Positions 26,253-34,346 of a DNA stretch of 64,000 bases are shown piece after piece. The translations under genes were made by a program, and so were the position numbers. Source of the stretch: Microbacterium aoyamense (lineage in GTDB: Bacteria > Actinomycetota > Actinomycetes > Actinomycetales > Microbacteriaceae); contig NZ_JAKNUT010000005.1 in the NCBI RefSeq assembly GCF_023155855.1, positions 273,370 to 337,369 on the forward strand, written 5' to 3'. Every line of letters starts with the position of its first letter. The first letter of the stretch is position 1. The notes below the pieces were generated by a model. The model had not been told where the DNA came from, did no database searches, and worked only from the letters and a program-made list of their open reading frames with translations.

Positions 26253-26321
26253 GCGTCGGAGAATGTCGCCGAAGTCGGAGGATTCCACGTGAATCCTCCG
26301 ACCGACCGCGGATTCTCCGAC
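26253..26321. repeat. TCGGAGAAT-type intergenic repeat, copy B
   Basis: 69 bp, same orientation and unit order as copy A, 162 bp downstream. The three differences from A include one in the inner arm (GAATCCTCCGAC). Two such near-identical copies in one intergenic gap suggest a recent duplication or active mobility. Confidence 0.8.
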
Positions 26322-26384
26322 CGGACGACGTAGCCGCCGGGCGGCAGGTGGGTCGATTGCCGTGTCAGACCCTGAACGCGGGGA

Positions 26385-27266
26385 TCAGGATGCCGCGCGC
26401 TCGGCCGCTTCGACGACGTTCGTCATGAGCAGGGCCACCGTCATAGGCCCGACACCGCCGGGGTTGGGTGAGACGTAGCCTGCCACCTCGACGACATCCG
26501 GATGCACGTCGCCGTAGACGCGGCTCTTGCCCGTCTCGGGGTCGATCTCGCGCGTCACGCCCACGTCGAGCACAGCCGCGCCGGGCATGACGTGTTCGGG
26601 CAGCACGATGTGCTTGACGCCCGCTGCGGCGACGATGACATCGGCGAGCGCGAGGTGCGCGGCGAGGTCGGTCGTTCCCGTGTGGGTGAGGGTGACCGTG
26701 GCGTTGATCTCGCGGCGCGTCAGCAGCAGACCGATCGATCGGCCGATCGTCACGCCCCGGCCGACTACGACGACGTGCTTGCCGTTCAGGTCGTAGTCGT
26801 TGCGCAGCAGCAGCTCGATGACGCCGCGCGGCGTGCACGGCAGGGGCGTCGTGATCGGCGCGTTGACGTTGAGCACGAGGCGGCCGAGGTTCGTCGGGTG
26901 CAGGCCGTCGGCATCCTTCGCCGGATCGATCCGCTCGAGGATCGCGTCGGTGTCGAGGTGCTTGGGCAGGGGCAGCTGGACGATGTAGCCGTGGCATCCA
27001 TCGTCCGCATTCAACCCGTCGATGACGGCTTCGACCTCGGCCTGCGTCGCGTCAGCGGGCAGCTCGATCTGGATCGAGTTCATGCCGATCGCCTCGGACT
27101 CGCGATGCTTCATCCCGACGTAGAGCTGCGATGCCGGATCCGCGCCGACGAGCACCGTCGCGATCCCCGGGACGATTCCGCGCGCGCGCAGTGCATCGAC
27201 GCGCTCCTTCAGTTCGGCCTTGATCTCGGCCGCCGCGGCCTTTCCGTCGAGTCTGATCGCTGTCAT
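26385..27266 (-). CDS. folD: Bifunctional methylene-THF dehydrogenase / methenyl-THF cyclohydrolase
   Basis: A 293-residue FolD interconverting 5,10-methylene-, 5,10-methenyl- and 10-formyl-tetrahydrofolate with NADP. Seen: [14 protein letters not shown] with the catalytic Lys, [23 protein letters not shown] and the Rossmann turn [14 protein letters not shown], plus the C-terminal [14 protein letters not shown]. It follows glyA on the same strand by 129 bp containing repeat DNA, with its own GGAGG 6 nt before the ATG. Together with glyA it runs the one-carbon cycle that the upstream ZTP riboswitch should tune. Confidence 0.96.
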   Translation of the reverse strand: MTAIRLDGKAAAAEIKAELKERVDALRARGIVPGIATVLVGADPASQLYVGMKHRESEAIGMNSIQIELPADATQAEVEAVIDGLNADDGCHGYIVQLPLPKHLDTDAILERIDPAKDADGLHPTNLGRLVLNVNAPITTPLPCTPRGVIELLLRNDYDLNGKHVVVVGRGVTIGRSIGLLLTRREINATVTLTHTGTTDLAAHLALADVIVAAAGVKHIVLPEHVMPGAAVLDVGVTREIDPETGKSRVYGDVHPDVVEVAGYVSPNPGGVGPMTVALLMTNVVEAAERAAS

Positions 27267-27309
27267 CTCGCGCCTCCTTCACGTCCCTCACCGGTCCGGA
27301 CCATCCGCC

Positions 27310-27382
27310 GAACCCGGGCATTCTCGTCGAAACCGACTCCGCCGCCCCCGGATTCGACGAGAGAACCCGGGTTCGACGAGAA
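27310..27382. repeat. CGAGAA-type repeat between glyA and folD
   Basis: TTCTCGTCGAA (27321-27331) is inverted relative to TTCGACGAGA (27353-27362) and TTCGACGAGAA (27372-27382). GAACCCGGG occurs twice, at 27310-27318 and 27363-27371. The TTCGACGAGAA unit is shared with 1031-1042. It could attenuate read-through from glyA into folD. Confidence 0.55.
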
Positions 27383-27395
27383 GTGGATGCCGGGC

Positions 27396-28670
27396 CTACT
27401 GCTGCAGGCCGGGGTAGAGCGGGAACGCGGCCGTCAGCGCGGCGACGCGGGCGCGCAGCGCCTCGACGTCTGCACCCGGCAACAGCGCGAGGGCGATGAC
27501 GTCGGCGACCTCGGTGAACTCCGTATCGCCGAAGCCGCGCGTCGCGAGGGCGGGCGTGCCGATGCGCAGACCGGACGTGACCATCGGCGGGCGCGGGTCG
27601 TTGGGAACGGCGTTGCGATTGACCGTGATGTGGATGTCGTGCAGCAGGTCTTCCGCCTGCTTGCCGTCGATCTCGGCGTCGCGCAGGTCGACGAGCACGA
27701 GGTGCACGTCGGTGCCTCCCGAGCGCACGGCGATGCCGGCGTCCTTGACGTCCTGCTGCGAAAGTCGCTCGGCGATCAGGTGCGCGCCGCTGAGGACCCG
27801 CTCCTGACGCTCCTTGAACTCGGGCGTTGCGGCGAGCTTGAACGCCGTCGCCTTGGCGGCGATCACGTGCATCAGGGGTCCGCCCTGCTGGCCGGGGAAG
27901 ACCGCGGTGTTGATCTTCTTCGCGATGTCGGGGTCGTTCGTGAGGATGAAGCCCGAACGCGGGCCGCCGATCGTCTTGTGCACCGTCGACGAGACGACGT
28001 GCGCGTGCGGCACCGGGTTCGGGTGCAGGCCCGCCGCGACGAGACCGGCGAAGTGCGCCATGTCGACCCACAGGAGCGCGCCGACCTCGTCGGCGATCGA
28101 GCGGAACGCGGCGAAATCGAGCTGGCGGGGGTAGGCCGACCAGCCGGCGATGATCACCTTGGGCTTGTGCTCGAGGGCGAGCCGGCGCACCTCGTCCATG
28201 TCGATCGTGGAGGTCTCGGGATCGACGCCGTACGCGACGATGTCGTACAGGCGGCCCGAGAAGTTGATCTTCATGCCGTGCGTCAGGTGACCGCCCTGAT
28301 CGAGCGAGAGGCCGAGCAGCGTGTCGCCGGGGCGGGCGATCGCGTGCAGCACGGCGGCGTTCGCCGTCGCGCCGGAGTGCGGCTGGACGTTGGCGAACTC
28401 CGCGCCGAAGAGCGACTTCGCACGCTGGATCGCCAGCTCCTCGGCGACATCCACCTCTTCGCAGCCGCCGTAGTAGCGACGACCCGGGTAGCCCTCGGCG
28501 TACTTGTTCGTGAGCACCGAGCCCTGCGACTGCAGCACCGAGACGGGGACGAAGTTCTCGGACGCGATCATCTCGAGATAGCCGCGCTGACGCTCGAGCT
28601 CGCGCTCGAGGACCTGGGCGATCTCGGGGTCGACCTCGGCGAGCGGGGCGTTGAAGTACTGATCGGTCAT
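27396..28670 (-). CDS. glyA: Serine hydroxymethyltransferase
   Basis: A 424-residue PLP enzyme converting serine + THF to glycine + 5,10-methylene-THF. The opening [19 protein letters not shown], the PLP-region segment [13 protein letters not shown] and the Schiff-base Lys in [13 protein letters not shown] are all present. The ATG at 28670 has AAGGAG 6 nt upstream; the longer frame to 28874 runs through the riboswitch and is rejected. Expression is predicted to be controlled by the ZTP riboswitch in its leader. Confidence 0.97.
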   Translation of the reverse strand: MTDQYFNAPLAEVDPEIAQVLERELERQRGYLEMIASENFVPVSVLQSQGSVLTNKYAEGYPGRRYYGGCEEVDVAEELAIQRAKSLFGAEFANVQPHSGATANAAVLHAIARPGDTLLGLSLDQGGHLTHGMKINFSGRLYDIVAYGVDPETSTIDMDEVRRLALEHKPKVIIAGWSAYPRQLDFAAFRSIADEVGALLWVDMAHFAGLVAAGLHPNPVPHAHVVSSTVHKTIGGPRSGFILTNDPDIAKKINTAVFPGQQGGPLMHVIAAKATAFKLAATPEFKERQERVLSGAHLIAERLSQQDVKDAGIAVRSGGTDVHLVLVDLRDAEIDGKQAEDLLHDIHITVNRNAVPNDPRPPMVTSGLRIGTPALATRGFGDTEFTEVADVIALALLPGADVEALRARVAALTAAFPLYPGLQQ

Positions 28671-28719
28671 GACGATCTCCTTGACGACGGCTTGCGGTTT
28701 CGCGCACCACGGATGGGTG

Positions 28720-28806
28720 CAGAACATCGGCCCAGGCGCGCGGTCGAATGCCGTTGTCAGCCGCTCCCCGGTGGTGGTCCACCTCAACGCCAGTCGCGAC
28801 GTTCCG
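28720..28806 (-). promoter_or_regulatory. ZTP (pfl) riboswitch in the glyA leader
   Basis: On the minus strand the leader contains the pfl-motif landmarks in order: GTCGCGACTGGCG (28800-28788), GTGGACCACCACCGGGGAGC (about 28782-28763) and, after a variable linker, GCCTGGGC (28736-28729). ZTP/ZMP-sensing aptamers of this type control one-carbon and purine genes such as glyA and folD. A -10 box TATGCT (28812-28807) places the transcript start at the 5' edge of the aptamer. A hairpin with arms GCACC/GGTGC follows before the glyA ribosome site and may belong to the expression platform. Confidence 0.85.
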
Positions 28807-28882
28807 AGCATAACGGATCGCCCGCCTCGACCGACCCTGTGCGTCAAGCACCGCAACCGGTAGAGTGATGTCATCCCCTTTT

Positions 28883-28897
28883 GTTAGGACGCTTTAC
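28883..28897 (+). promoter_or_regulatory. Candidate ROK-regulator operator before the hexosaminidase gene
   Basis: TTTGTTAGGACGCTTTAC abuts the ATG at 28898. It shares TTTGTTAG and the TTAC end with the site upstream of the ROK regulator gene (41922-41944). A -10-like TAGAGT lies at 28861-28866. This suggests common control, unproven. Confidence 0.4.
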
Positions 28898-30490
28898 ATG
28901 AACCGTCGGCAACGACGCCTCACGTCCGCGACCCTCGTGATCGTCCTCGCCGCGGCGCTGGCCGCGTGCGTTCCGGGCGGCCAGAATGGAGACACCGTGA
29001 CTCTTCCCGCACTCGTCCCCCTCCCCGCCTCCGTCGACACGACGGCCGGTGCACCCTTCCGCTTCACCGACGAGACCGTGATCGACGGAGAGAAGGATGC
29101 CGCGGCCGCTCTGACCGCGCTGCTCGAAGCGCGCACGGGGATCCCCGGCGCGACCGGCGACGAGCCCGGAATCGTCCTGCGAATCGAGAGAGGCGGAGCG
29201 CCCGAGTCGTACGAACTCGTGGCGAACGAGGCATCCATCGTCGTCACGGGAGCGGATGCCGCGGGCCTGTTCTACGGCGTCCAGACCCTCGGGCAGCTCG
29301 TACGGCCCGACGGAGGGAGCTGGATCGTTCCGGCGGTGCGGATCGCGGATGCCCCGAGATTCGCGTATCGCGGGGTCATGCTCGATGTGGCACGGCACTT
29401 CCAGACCGTCGACACCATCAAGGCGTACATCGATCGCGCGTCGGGGCTGAAGTTCAACGCCCTGCACCTGCACCTCAGCGACGATCAGAGCTGGCGCCTC
29501 CAGCTCGCGTCGCGACCGCTGCTCACCGAGCTCTCGAGCAGCTCGTCGGTCGGCGGCGACCCCGGCGGCTTCTACACGAAGGCCGATTACGCGGACATCG
29601 TCGCCTACGCGTCGGCGCACCACATGATGGTCGTGCCCGAGTTCGACATGCCGGGCCACACGCACGCGATCACCCTCGCCTACCCCGAGCTGATGGAAGA
29701 GCCGGTCATCGACGACCATATGCGCGACATCGCCGCGACCCACGGTGGAGATCTGCCCGTCAACGGCGTCGACTACGAGGGCATGGCCGTCGGCTTCTCA
29801 TCGCTCAAGATCCACGACGAGGCGACCTACGACTTCGTCGCCGACGTCTTCGGCGAGCTGGCGGGCATCACCCCCGGGCCGTACCTCCACTTCGGCGGCG
29901 ACGAGTCCCTCGCCACGAGCGACGAGGACTTCGACGTGTTCGTGAGTCGCGTGAGCGAGATCATCTCGAACCTGGGCAAGACCCCCGTGGCGTGGCACGA
30001 GGCAGGTTCGGCAGCAGGTCTCGCCGACGACACGGTCGGGCAGTACTGGGGGTACATGACGCCGACCGACGGCATGGATGACAAGGCTCGCGCGTTCGCG
30101 CAGGTCATCCTGTCGCCGGCCGACGCGATCTACCTCGACATGAAGCCGACGGCGGCGAGCGACCTCGGACTGACGTGGGCGAACGGCCCGACGAGCGTCG
30201 AGCGCTCGTATTCGTGGGAACCGGCCGACATCGTGCCCGGCGCCTCGATCCTCGGCGTCGAAGCGCCCATGTGGACCGAGACGATCACGAACCTCGACGA
30301 CATCGACCGGATGGCGTTCCCGCGCATCGCGTCGGCCGCCGAAGCCGCGTGGTCGCCCGCCACGACCGAGAGCGACCTGCGCACGTGGGACTCGTTCCGC
30401 GAGCGCGTCGGCGCGATGGGTCCCCTGTGGACGAGCCTCGGCATCGGCTTCGCGTCGTCCGACGAGATCCCCTGGGCGACCTCGGAGTGA
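28898..30490 (+). CDS. Beta-N-acetylhexosaminidase, GH20 lipoprotein
   Basis: A 530-residue surface-anchored glycosidase removing terminal GlcNAc/GalNAc. The signal peptide ends in LAAC (Cys24). A small GH20b domain spans about 45-150 and the catalytic TIM barrel about 155-500. The catalytic Asp-Glu pair D335-E336 lies in HFGGDES, with substrate-binding features HLHLSDDQSWR, EFDMPGHTHA and a late Trp in VEAPMWTE. AGGA lies 8 nt before the ATG. Its stop overlaps nagA (GTGA), so sugar release outside the cell is tied to GlcNAc-6-phosphate use inside. Probable substrates are chitin or peptidoglycan oligosaccharides. Confidence 0.92.
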   Translation: MNRRQRRLTSATLVIVLAAALAACVPGGQNGDTVTLPALVPLPASVDTTAGAPFRFTDETVIDGEKDAAAALTALLEARTGIPGATGDEPGIVLRIERGGAPESYELVANEASIVVTGADAAGLFYGVQTLGQLVRPDGGSWIVPAVRIADAPRFAYRGVMLDVARHFQTVDTIKAYIDRASGLKFNALHLHLSDDQSWRLQLASRPLLTELSSSSSVGGDPGGFYTKADYADIVAYASAHHMMVVPEFDMPGHTHAITLAYPELMEEPVIDDHMRDIAATHGGDLPVNGVDYEGMAVGFSSLKIHDEATYDFVADVFGELAGITPGPYLHFGGDESLATSDEDFDVFVSRVSEIISNLGKTPVAWHEAGSAAGLADDTVGQYWGYMTPTDGMDDKARAFAQVILSPADAIYLDMKPTAASDLGLTWANGPTSVERSYSWEPADIVPGASILGVEAPMWTETITNLDDIDRMAFPRIASAAEAAWSPATTESDLRTWDSFRERVGAMGPLWTSLGIGFASSDEIPWATSE

Positions 30491-31629
30491 CCACCGTCAT
30501 CCACTCCGTGCGGCTCGTCGACGGCGGGCTCGTGACCGATGACGCGTGGGTCGCCTTCGACGGCGAGCGCGTCGCCGGCGCGGGGACGGGGGATGACTGG
30601 ATGCCGCTCGCGAGCGGCGCCGGCGACACCGTCGTCGACGGCGAGGGGTGCTTCCTCACTCCCGGCTTCATCGACCTGCACGGGCACGGCGGTGGCGGAT
30701 CGTCGTACGACGACGGCGCGGAGGCGATCCGCGCCGCGCGCGCCCTGCACCGCACCCACGGCACGACGCGCGCCGTGATCTCGCTCGTGACGGCGCCGAT
30801 CGACGATCTCGCCCATCGCGTCGCGGTGATCGCCGACTTGGCCTCCAGCGACCCCGACATCCTCGGATCGCACCTCGAGGGCCCGTTCCTCGACCCCGGA
30901 CACAAAGGGGCCCACGATCCGGCGCTGCTGCGGCATCCCGCCCCCGAAGACGTCGCCCTGCTGCTCGACGCCGGCCGCGGCACCGTGCGGCAGGTGACCC
31001 TTGCGCCTGAACTGCCCGGTGGCGTCGAGGCAGTTCGCGCGGTCGTCGCCGCGGGAGCGGTCGCCGCCGTCGGGCACACGGATGCGTCGATGGATGCCGC
31101 GGCCCGCGCGTTCGATGCGGGTGCGACGCTCCTCACCCACGCGTTCAACGCGATGCCGGGCCTCGCGCACCGCGCGCCCGGACCCGTGGGGGCAGCGACC
31201 GACGACCCCCGTGTCGTGCTCGAGCTCATCGCCGACGGCGTGCACGTGGATCCCGCCGTCGTGCGCATCGCCTTCGCCGCGGCGCCCGGCCGCATCGCGC
31301 TCGTGACGGATGCGATGGCCGCCGCAGGCGCCGCCGACGGCAGGTATCTGCTCGGAGCGCTCGAGGTCGACGTCGAGAACGGTACGGCACGGCTCGTCGA
31401 GGGCGGCGCGATCGCCGGCTCGACGTTGCTGCAGGATGCCGCGCTGCGCAATGTCGTCGGCTACGGCATCCCGCTTCCCGACGCGGTCGATGCGCTCACA
31501 CGCACGCCTGCCCGCGTCCTCGGCCGCGACGACCTCGGGCGCCTCGAGCCCGGGTGTCTCGCCGACGCCGTGCTGCTCGACGACGATCTGACCGTGCGCA
31601 GCGTGTGGCGCGCGGGGACCCGCCTCTAG
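30487..31629 (+). CDS. nagA: N-acetylglucosamine-6-phosphate deacetylase
   Basis: A 380-residue amidohydrolase converting GlcNAc-6-P to GlcN-6-P and acetate. Metal and catalytic residues: HGHGG (GFIDLHGHGGGG), Glu in GSHLEGPFLDP, His in GHTDAS and THAFNAM, and Asp in LVTDAMAA. GTG start at 30487 inside the hexosaminidase stop. No nagB is in the window. A hairpin follows at 31639-31672. Confidence 0.94.
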   Translation: MTTVIHSVRLVDGGLVTDDAWVAFDGERVAGAGTGDDWMPLASGAGDTVVDGEGCFLTPGFIDLHGHGGGGSSYDDGAEAIRAARALHRTHGTTRAVISLVTAPIDDLAHRVAVIADLASSDPDILGSHLEGPFLDPGHKGAHDPALLRHPAPEDVALLLDAGRGTVRQVTLAPELPGGVEAVRAVVAAGAVAAVGHTDASMDAAARAFDAGATLLTHAFNAMPGLAHRAPGPVGAATDDPRVVLELIADGVHVDPAVVRIAFAAAPGRIALVTDAMAAAGAADGRYLLGALEVDVENGTARLVEGGAIAGSTLLQDAALRNVVGYGIPLPDAVDALTRTPARVLGRDDLGRLEPGCLADAVLLDDDLTVRSVWRAGTRL

Positions 31630-31638
31630 AAAGACCGA

Positions 31639-31672
31639 GCGGCCGCTGCATCCCCCAGATCGCAGCGACCGC
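31639..31672 (+). terminator. Hairpin after nagA
   Basis: GCGGCCGCTGC (31639-31649) pairs with GCAGCGACCGC (31662-31672) with one mismatch and a 12-nt loop, 9 bp after the nagA stop, followed by a pyrimidine-rich run. Confidence 0.6.
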
Positions 31673-32052
31673 TTCCGTCTTCCCCAGATTCCCCAGAACC
31701 CGTCTGTCGAGATGGGCGGCCCGGAGAACCCTCCCCCGAGAATTCTCCGGACCCGCCTCCCGATGACGCGGGCGGAATCCGCCCGGCTCTTGCCACCGGC
31801 GCTCGCTCCCCTGCCCCCCGGCGGGAAGCGAGCAACGATCTCTTGCTGATGAGACGCGGGTGCGGCGGATCTATTACGCGGTTCCCAGGATTTCTTTCGA
31901 CTTTTCTCTCAGCGCCCCGATCGCCCCCGAGAGCGCGACAAAATGCCCGGTTCAGGAGAGAATGGGCGAAGTCGCGTGATAGAACCCGCTTTCGCGCGTC
32001 TCTTCCGGTGGAGGCAGTGGGATGCCTCATGCCGAGCATTTCTGGGGAACGC
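31673..32052. other. Gene-free stretch upstream of the membrane-linked sigma factor
   Basis: 380 bp without a credible gene; short frames here lack ribosome sites and coding bias. It holds an inverted repeat CCGGAGAA (31721-31728) / TTCTCCGG (31743-31750), related to the TCGGAGAAT repeat units, and a comparatively AT-rich tract at about 31840-31950 that probably contains the promoter of the sigma gene. No convincing -35/-10 pair was identified. Confidence 0.5.
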
Positions 32053-33918
32053 ATGACGATGAACGACGACGCCGTCGGGGTGGCCGAACTGGGCGACTCC
32101 GACCTGGTGTTGCGCACGCGCTCGGGCGACCCGCAGGCATTCGCCGAGCTGTGGCGCCGCCACTACCGCTCCGGCGTCGCCGTCGCCCGCTCGGTGTCGT
32201 CATCGCTCGACGCCGACGACCTCGTCCAAGAGGCGTACACCCGCATCTACCAGTCCATCCAGAAGGGCGGAGGGCCCACGGGCTCGTTCCGCGCCTACCT
32301 GTTCACGAGCATCCGCAACACCGCGGCGGGCTGGGGTCGCGCGCGCAAGGAGACCGCGATCGACGAGCTCGACGCCGTCGAGGACCCCGCATCCAACGAG
32401 CACGCGACGGTCGAAGCGCTGGATCGCAGCCTCACACACCAGGCGTTCCGCAGTCTGCCGACGCGGTGGCAGGAGGTGCTCTGGTACTCCGAGATCGAGC
32501 AGATGAAGCCGGCCGAGATCGCGCCGCTCCTCGGGCTCAAGGCCACCGCCGTCGCACAGCTGACGTTCCGCGCCCGGGAAGGGCTGCGCGAAGCCTGGAT
32601 CCAGGCACACCTGCGGTCGGTCCAAGACGGCTCCGACTGCCAGTGGACGATCGAGCGCCTCGGGGCGTATGCCCGTCACAACCTCGGCCGCCGTGATCTC
32701 GGCAAAGTCGACGCGCACCTCGCCGAATGCGCACGATGTGCGATCGTCGCGAGCGAGGCGAAAGAGGTCGGCAGCCGGCTCGCCCTCGTCCTTCTGCCAC
32801 TCACGATCGGTGCCGCCGGGACGGCGGGCTACCTCTCGATGCTGCAGGGCGGCGGAATCCCGGTGCTCGCGCTCGCCGCGATGCCGGGGAGCATCGAGGG
32901 CGCCGTCACCGTCCTCCCCGCGGCCCCCGTTCCGGTGGGCGCGTCCGCCGGGAGCGCGTCGGGCGCCGGGAGCGCGTCCGGGGGCGGCGCTGCGAGCGCC
33001 GGCGGCGGATTCGCTGCAGGCGGTGGCGCGGCTGCGGCCGGCACCGCGGCGACCGCGGGTGGCGCCTTCATCGGAATAGGCGCGACCATCGCGCTCGTCG
33101 CCGCGGCCATCGTCGTCGTGGGCGCCGTCGTCGCGGGGGCGATCATCCTTCCGCAGCTGACCACCCCGGTCGCCGACGGTCCGGGGTCATCCGCGATCGC
33201 CGACGAATCGCCCTCGCTGCCGGCCGGGTCGTCCGACTCGACCGAGCCGGTCGTCCAGGAGGACGTGCCGGACCAGGTCCCCGACCCGATCGAGCTCCCC
33301 ATCGCCGACACGGCACCTGAGCCGCCCGCGAACCCGGGAGCGTCGCCGACCGACCCGGTCGAACCGACCGATCCGACGGACCCGATCGATCCCGCCGCCC
33401 CGGTCGACCCCACCGATCCGACGGACCCCACAGACCCGGTCGATCCCACGGATCCCACGGATCCCACGGATCCGGTCGACCCCACCGATCCGACCGACCC
33501 GGTCGACCCCACCGACCCGGTCGACCCCACCGACCCGGTCGACCCCACCGACCCGACGGACCCGGTCGACCCCACCGATCCGACCGACCCCACCGACCCG
33601 ACGCTTCCCGCCGGATCACCGACGATCGGTTCGGCCACGTTCACTCTCGAACCGCGTGCGACGGTTCACGTGCCCCTCTCGGGCGCACCGGACTCCGTCG
33701 TCGCAGTGACGTTCGGAGGCCGCAGCCTCGGTACCGTGACGCTGAGCTCGGCGGGCACCGCGACAGTCGACCTGCCGCTGACCCTGCGCGACGTGATCTC
33801 GAACTCCCGACTGAGCGTGAACTACGCGGCGGGCGCCGACGCGGGCCCCGTGACGGAGAGCCGACTCACCGACTTCGTCAGCATCTGGGCACTCATCCTC
33901 GGCTTCTTCGGGCTCTGA
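32053..33918 (+). CDS. ECF sigma factor fused to zinc-finger, transmembrane and Asp-Pro repeat regions
   Basis: A 621-residue protein. Sigma-2 lies at about 25-95 (SSSLDADDLVQEAYTRIYQSI, SFRAYLFTSIRNTA) and sigma-4 at about 125-180 (RWQEVLWYSEIEQMKPAEIAPLLGL). Then comes a ZAS-like H222-x3-C226-x2-C229, a hydrophobic stretch at about 243-262, a Gly/Ala/Ser linker, a strong membrane helix at about 337-366, 86 residues of TDP/VDP repeats (432-517), a beta-rich module at about 520-600 and a hydrophobic C-terminus. It looks like a sigma factor and its anti-sigma in one membrane-tethered chain, with an exterior wall-spanning stalk. Release would need proteolysis or a conformational signal. GGGGA stands before the ATG at 32053. 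No partner gene is adjacent. Confidence 0.85.
   Translation: MTMNDDAVGVAELGDSDLVLRTRSGDPQAFAELWRRHYRSGVAVARSVSSSLDADDLVQEAYTRIYQSIQKGGGPTGSFRAYLFTSIRNTAAGWGRARKETAIDELDAVEDPASNEHATVEALDRSLTHQAFRSLPTRWQEVLWYSEIEQMKPAEIAPLLGLKATAVAQLTFRAREGLREAWIQAHLRSVQDGSDCQWTIERLGAYARHNLGRRDLGKVDAHLAECARCAIVASEAKEVGSRLALVLLPLTIGAAGTAGYLSMLQGGGIPVLALAAMPGSIEGAVTVLPAAPVPVGASAGSASGAGSASGGGAASAGGGFAAGGGAAAAGTAATAGGAFIGIGATIALVAAAIVVVGAVVAGAIILPQLTTPVADGPGSSAIADESPSLPAGSSDSTEPVVQEDVPDQVPDPIELPIADTAPEPPANPGASPTDPVEPTDPTDPIDPAAPVDPTDPTDPTDPVDPTDPTDPTDPVDPTDPTDPVDPTDPVDPTDPVDPTDPTDPVDPTDPTDPTDPTLPAGSPTIGSATFTLEPRATVHVPLSGAPDSVVAVTFGGRSLGTVTLSSAGTATVDLPLTLRDVISNSRLSVNYAAGADAGPVTESRLTDFVSIWALILGFFGL
33346..33603 (+). 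repeat. In-frame tandem repeat encoding (T/V)DP units
   Basis: About 258 bp of 9-bp-based repeats (variants of GACCCSACSGAY) encoding TDP/VDP triplets within the sigma fusion. The frame is preserved throughout. Such arrays vary in copy number by slippage, so stalk length may differ between strains. The opposite strand reads as a spurious Gly-Ser-Val protein. Confidence 0.85.
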
Positions 33919-33950
33919 CGCCCGCGGGCGGGCGCGGCATCCATCCCGCG

Positions 33951-33956
33951 TAGAAT
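33951..33956 (+). promoter_or_regulatory. -10 box of a leaderless transcript
   Basis: TAGAAT ends 6 nt before the GTG at 33963, in the short gap after the sigma fusion gene. Confidence 0.55.
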
Positions 33957-33962
33957 CGGCAG

Positions 33963-34346
33963 GTGACCGAGATGCGCCCCGTGACCCCCGCGCAGCCCGC
34001 GCCCGGAACGCGGGCGCCGCTGTCGGCGATCGACGTCCTCGCGTTCGCCTGCGAACTGTTCGCGTTCGGCACGCTCGCATTCTGGGGCTTCGTCTTCTGG
34101 CCGTTCCCGTGGAACATCGTGGTGGGCATCGCCGCCCCCGTTGCGGCGATCATCGTGTGGGCGCTCTTCGTGTCGCCGCGCGCCGTCTTCGCGGTGCATC
34201 CGTTCGTACGGGCCATCGTCGAACTGCTCGTCTACGTCTCGGCGACGATCGCGTGGTGGAGCATGGGCGCCGCGTGGGTCGGTCTCGTCTTCGGCGTCGT
34301 CGCCGTCACGGTCGGCGTCATGGCCGGCCGTCGCCGGTTCACGTGA
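33963..34346 (+). CDS. DUF2568 (YrdB-like) membrane protein
   Basis: A 127-residue protein with four predicted membrane helices (about residues 20-40, 48-68, 78-95, 98-118), matching the small DUF2568/YrdB family of unknown function. GTG start, probably leaderless. Its stop overlaps the following oxidase gene (GTGA), implying cotranscription without an obvious functional link. Confidence 0.7.
   Translation: MTEMRPVTPAQPAPGTRAPLSAIDVLAFACELFAFGTLAFWGFVFWPFPWNIVVGIAAPVAAIIVWALFVSPRAVFAVHPFVRAIVELLVYVSATIAWWSMGAAWVGLVFGVVAVTVGVMAGRRRFT

Noticed and set aside
26091..26321. Pair of near-identical repeats as a minimal CRISPR array
   Set aside because: Units are palindromic clusters about 70 bp long, spacer about 90 bp, only two copies here, other copies dispersed, no cas genes.
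28671..28862. Glycine riboswitch in the glyA leader
   Set aside because: The conserved blocks fit the ZTP (pfl) motif, not the tandem glycine aptamer.
31721..31750. Inverted repeat CCGGAGAA/TTCTCCGG as a fifth full repeat copy
   Set aside because: Only one pair of half-units is present and the rest of the element is missing; kept as a note in the gene-free stretch.
32829..33644. Minus-strand Gly-Ser-Val repeat protein resembling a structural protein
   Set aside because: It is the complement of the Asp-Pro repeat in the sigma fusion; no start signal of its own.
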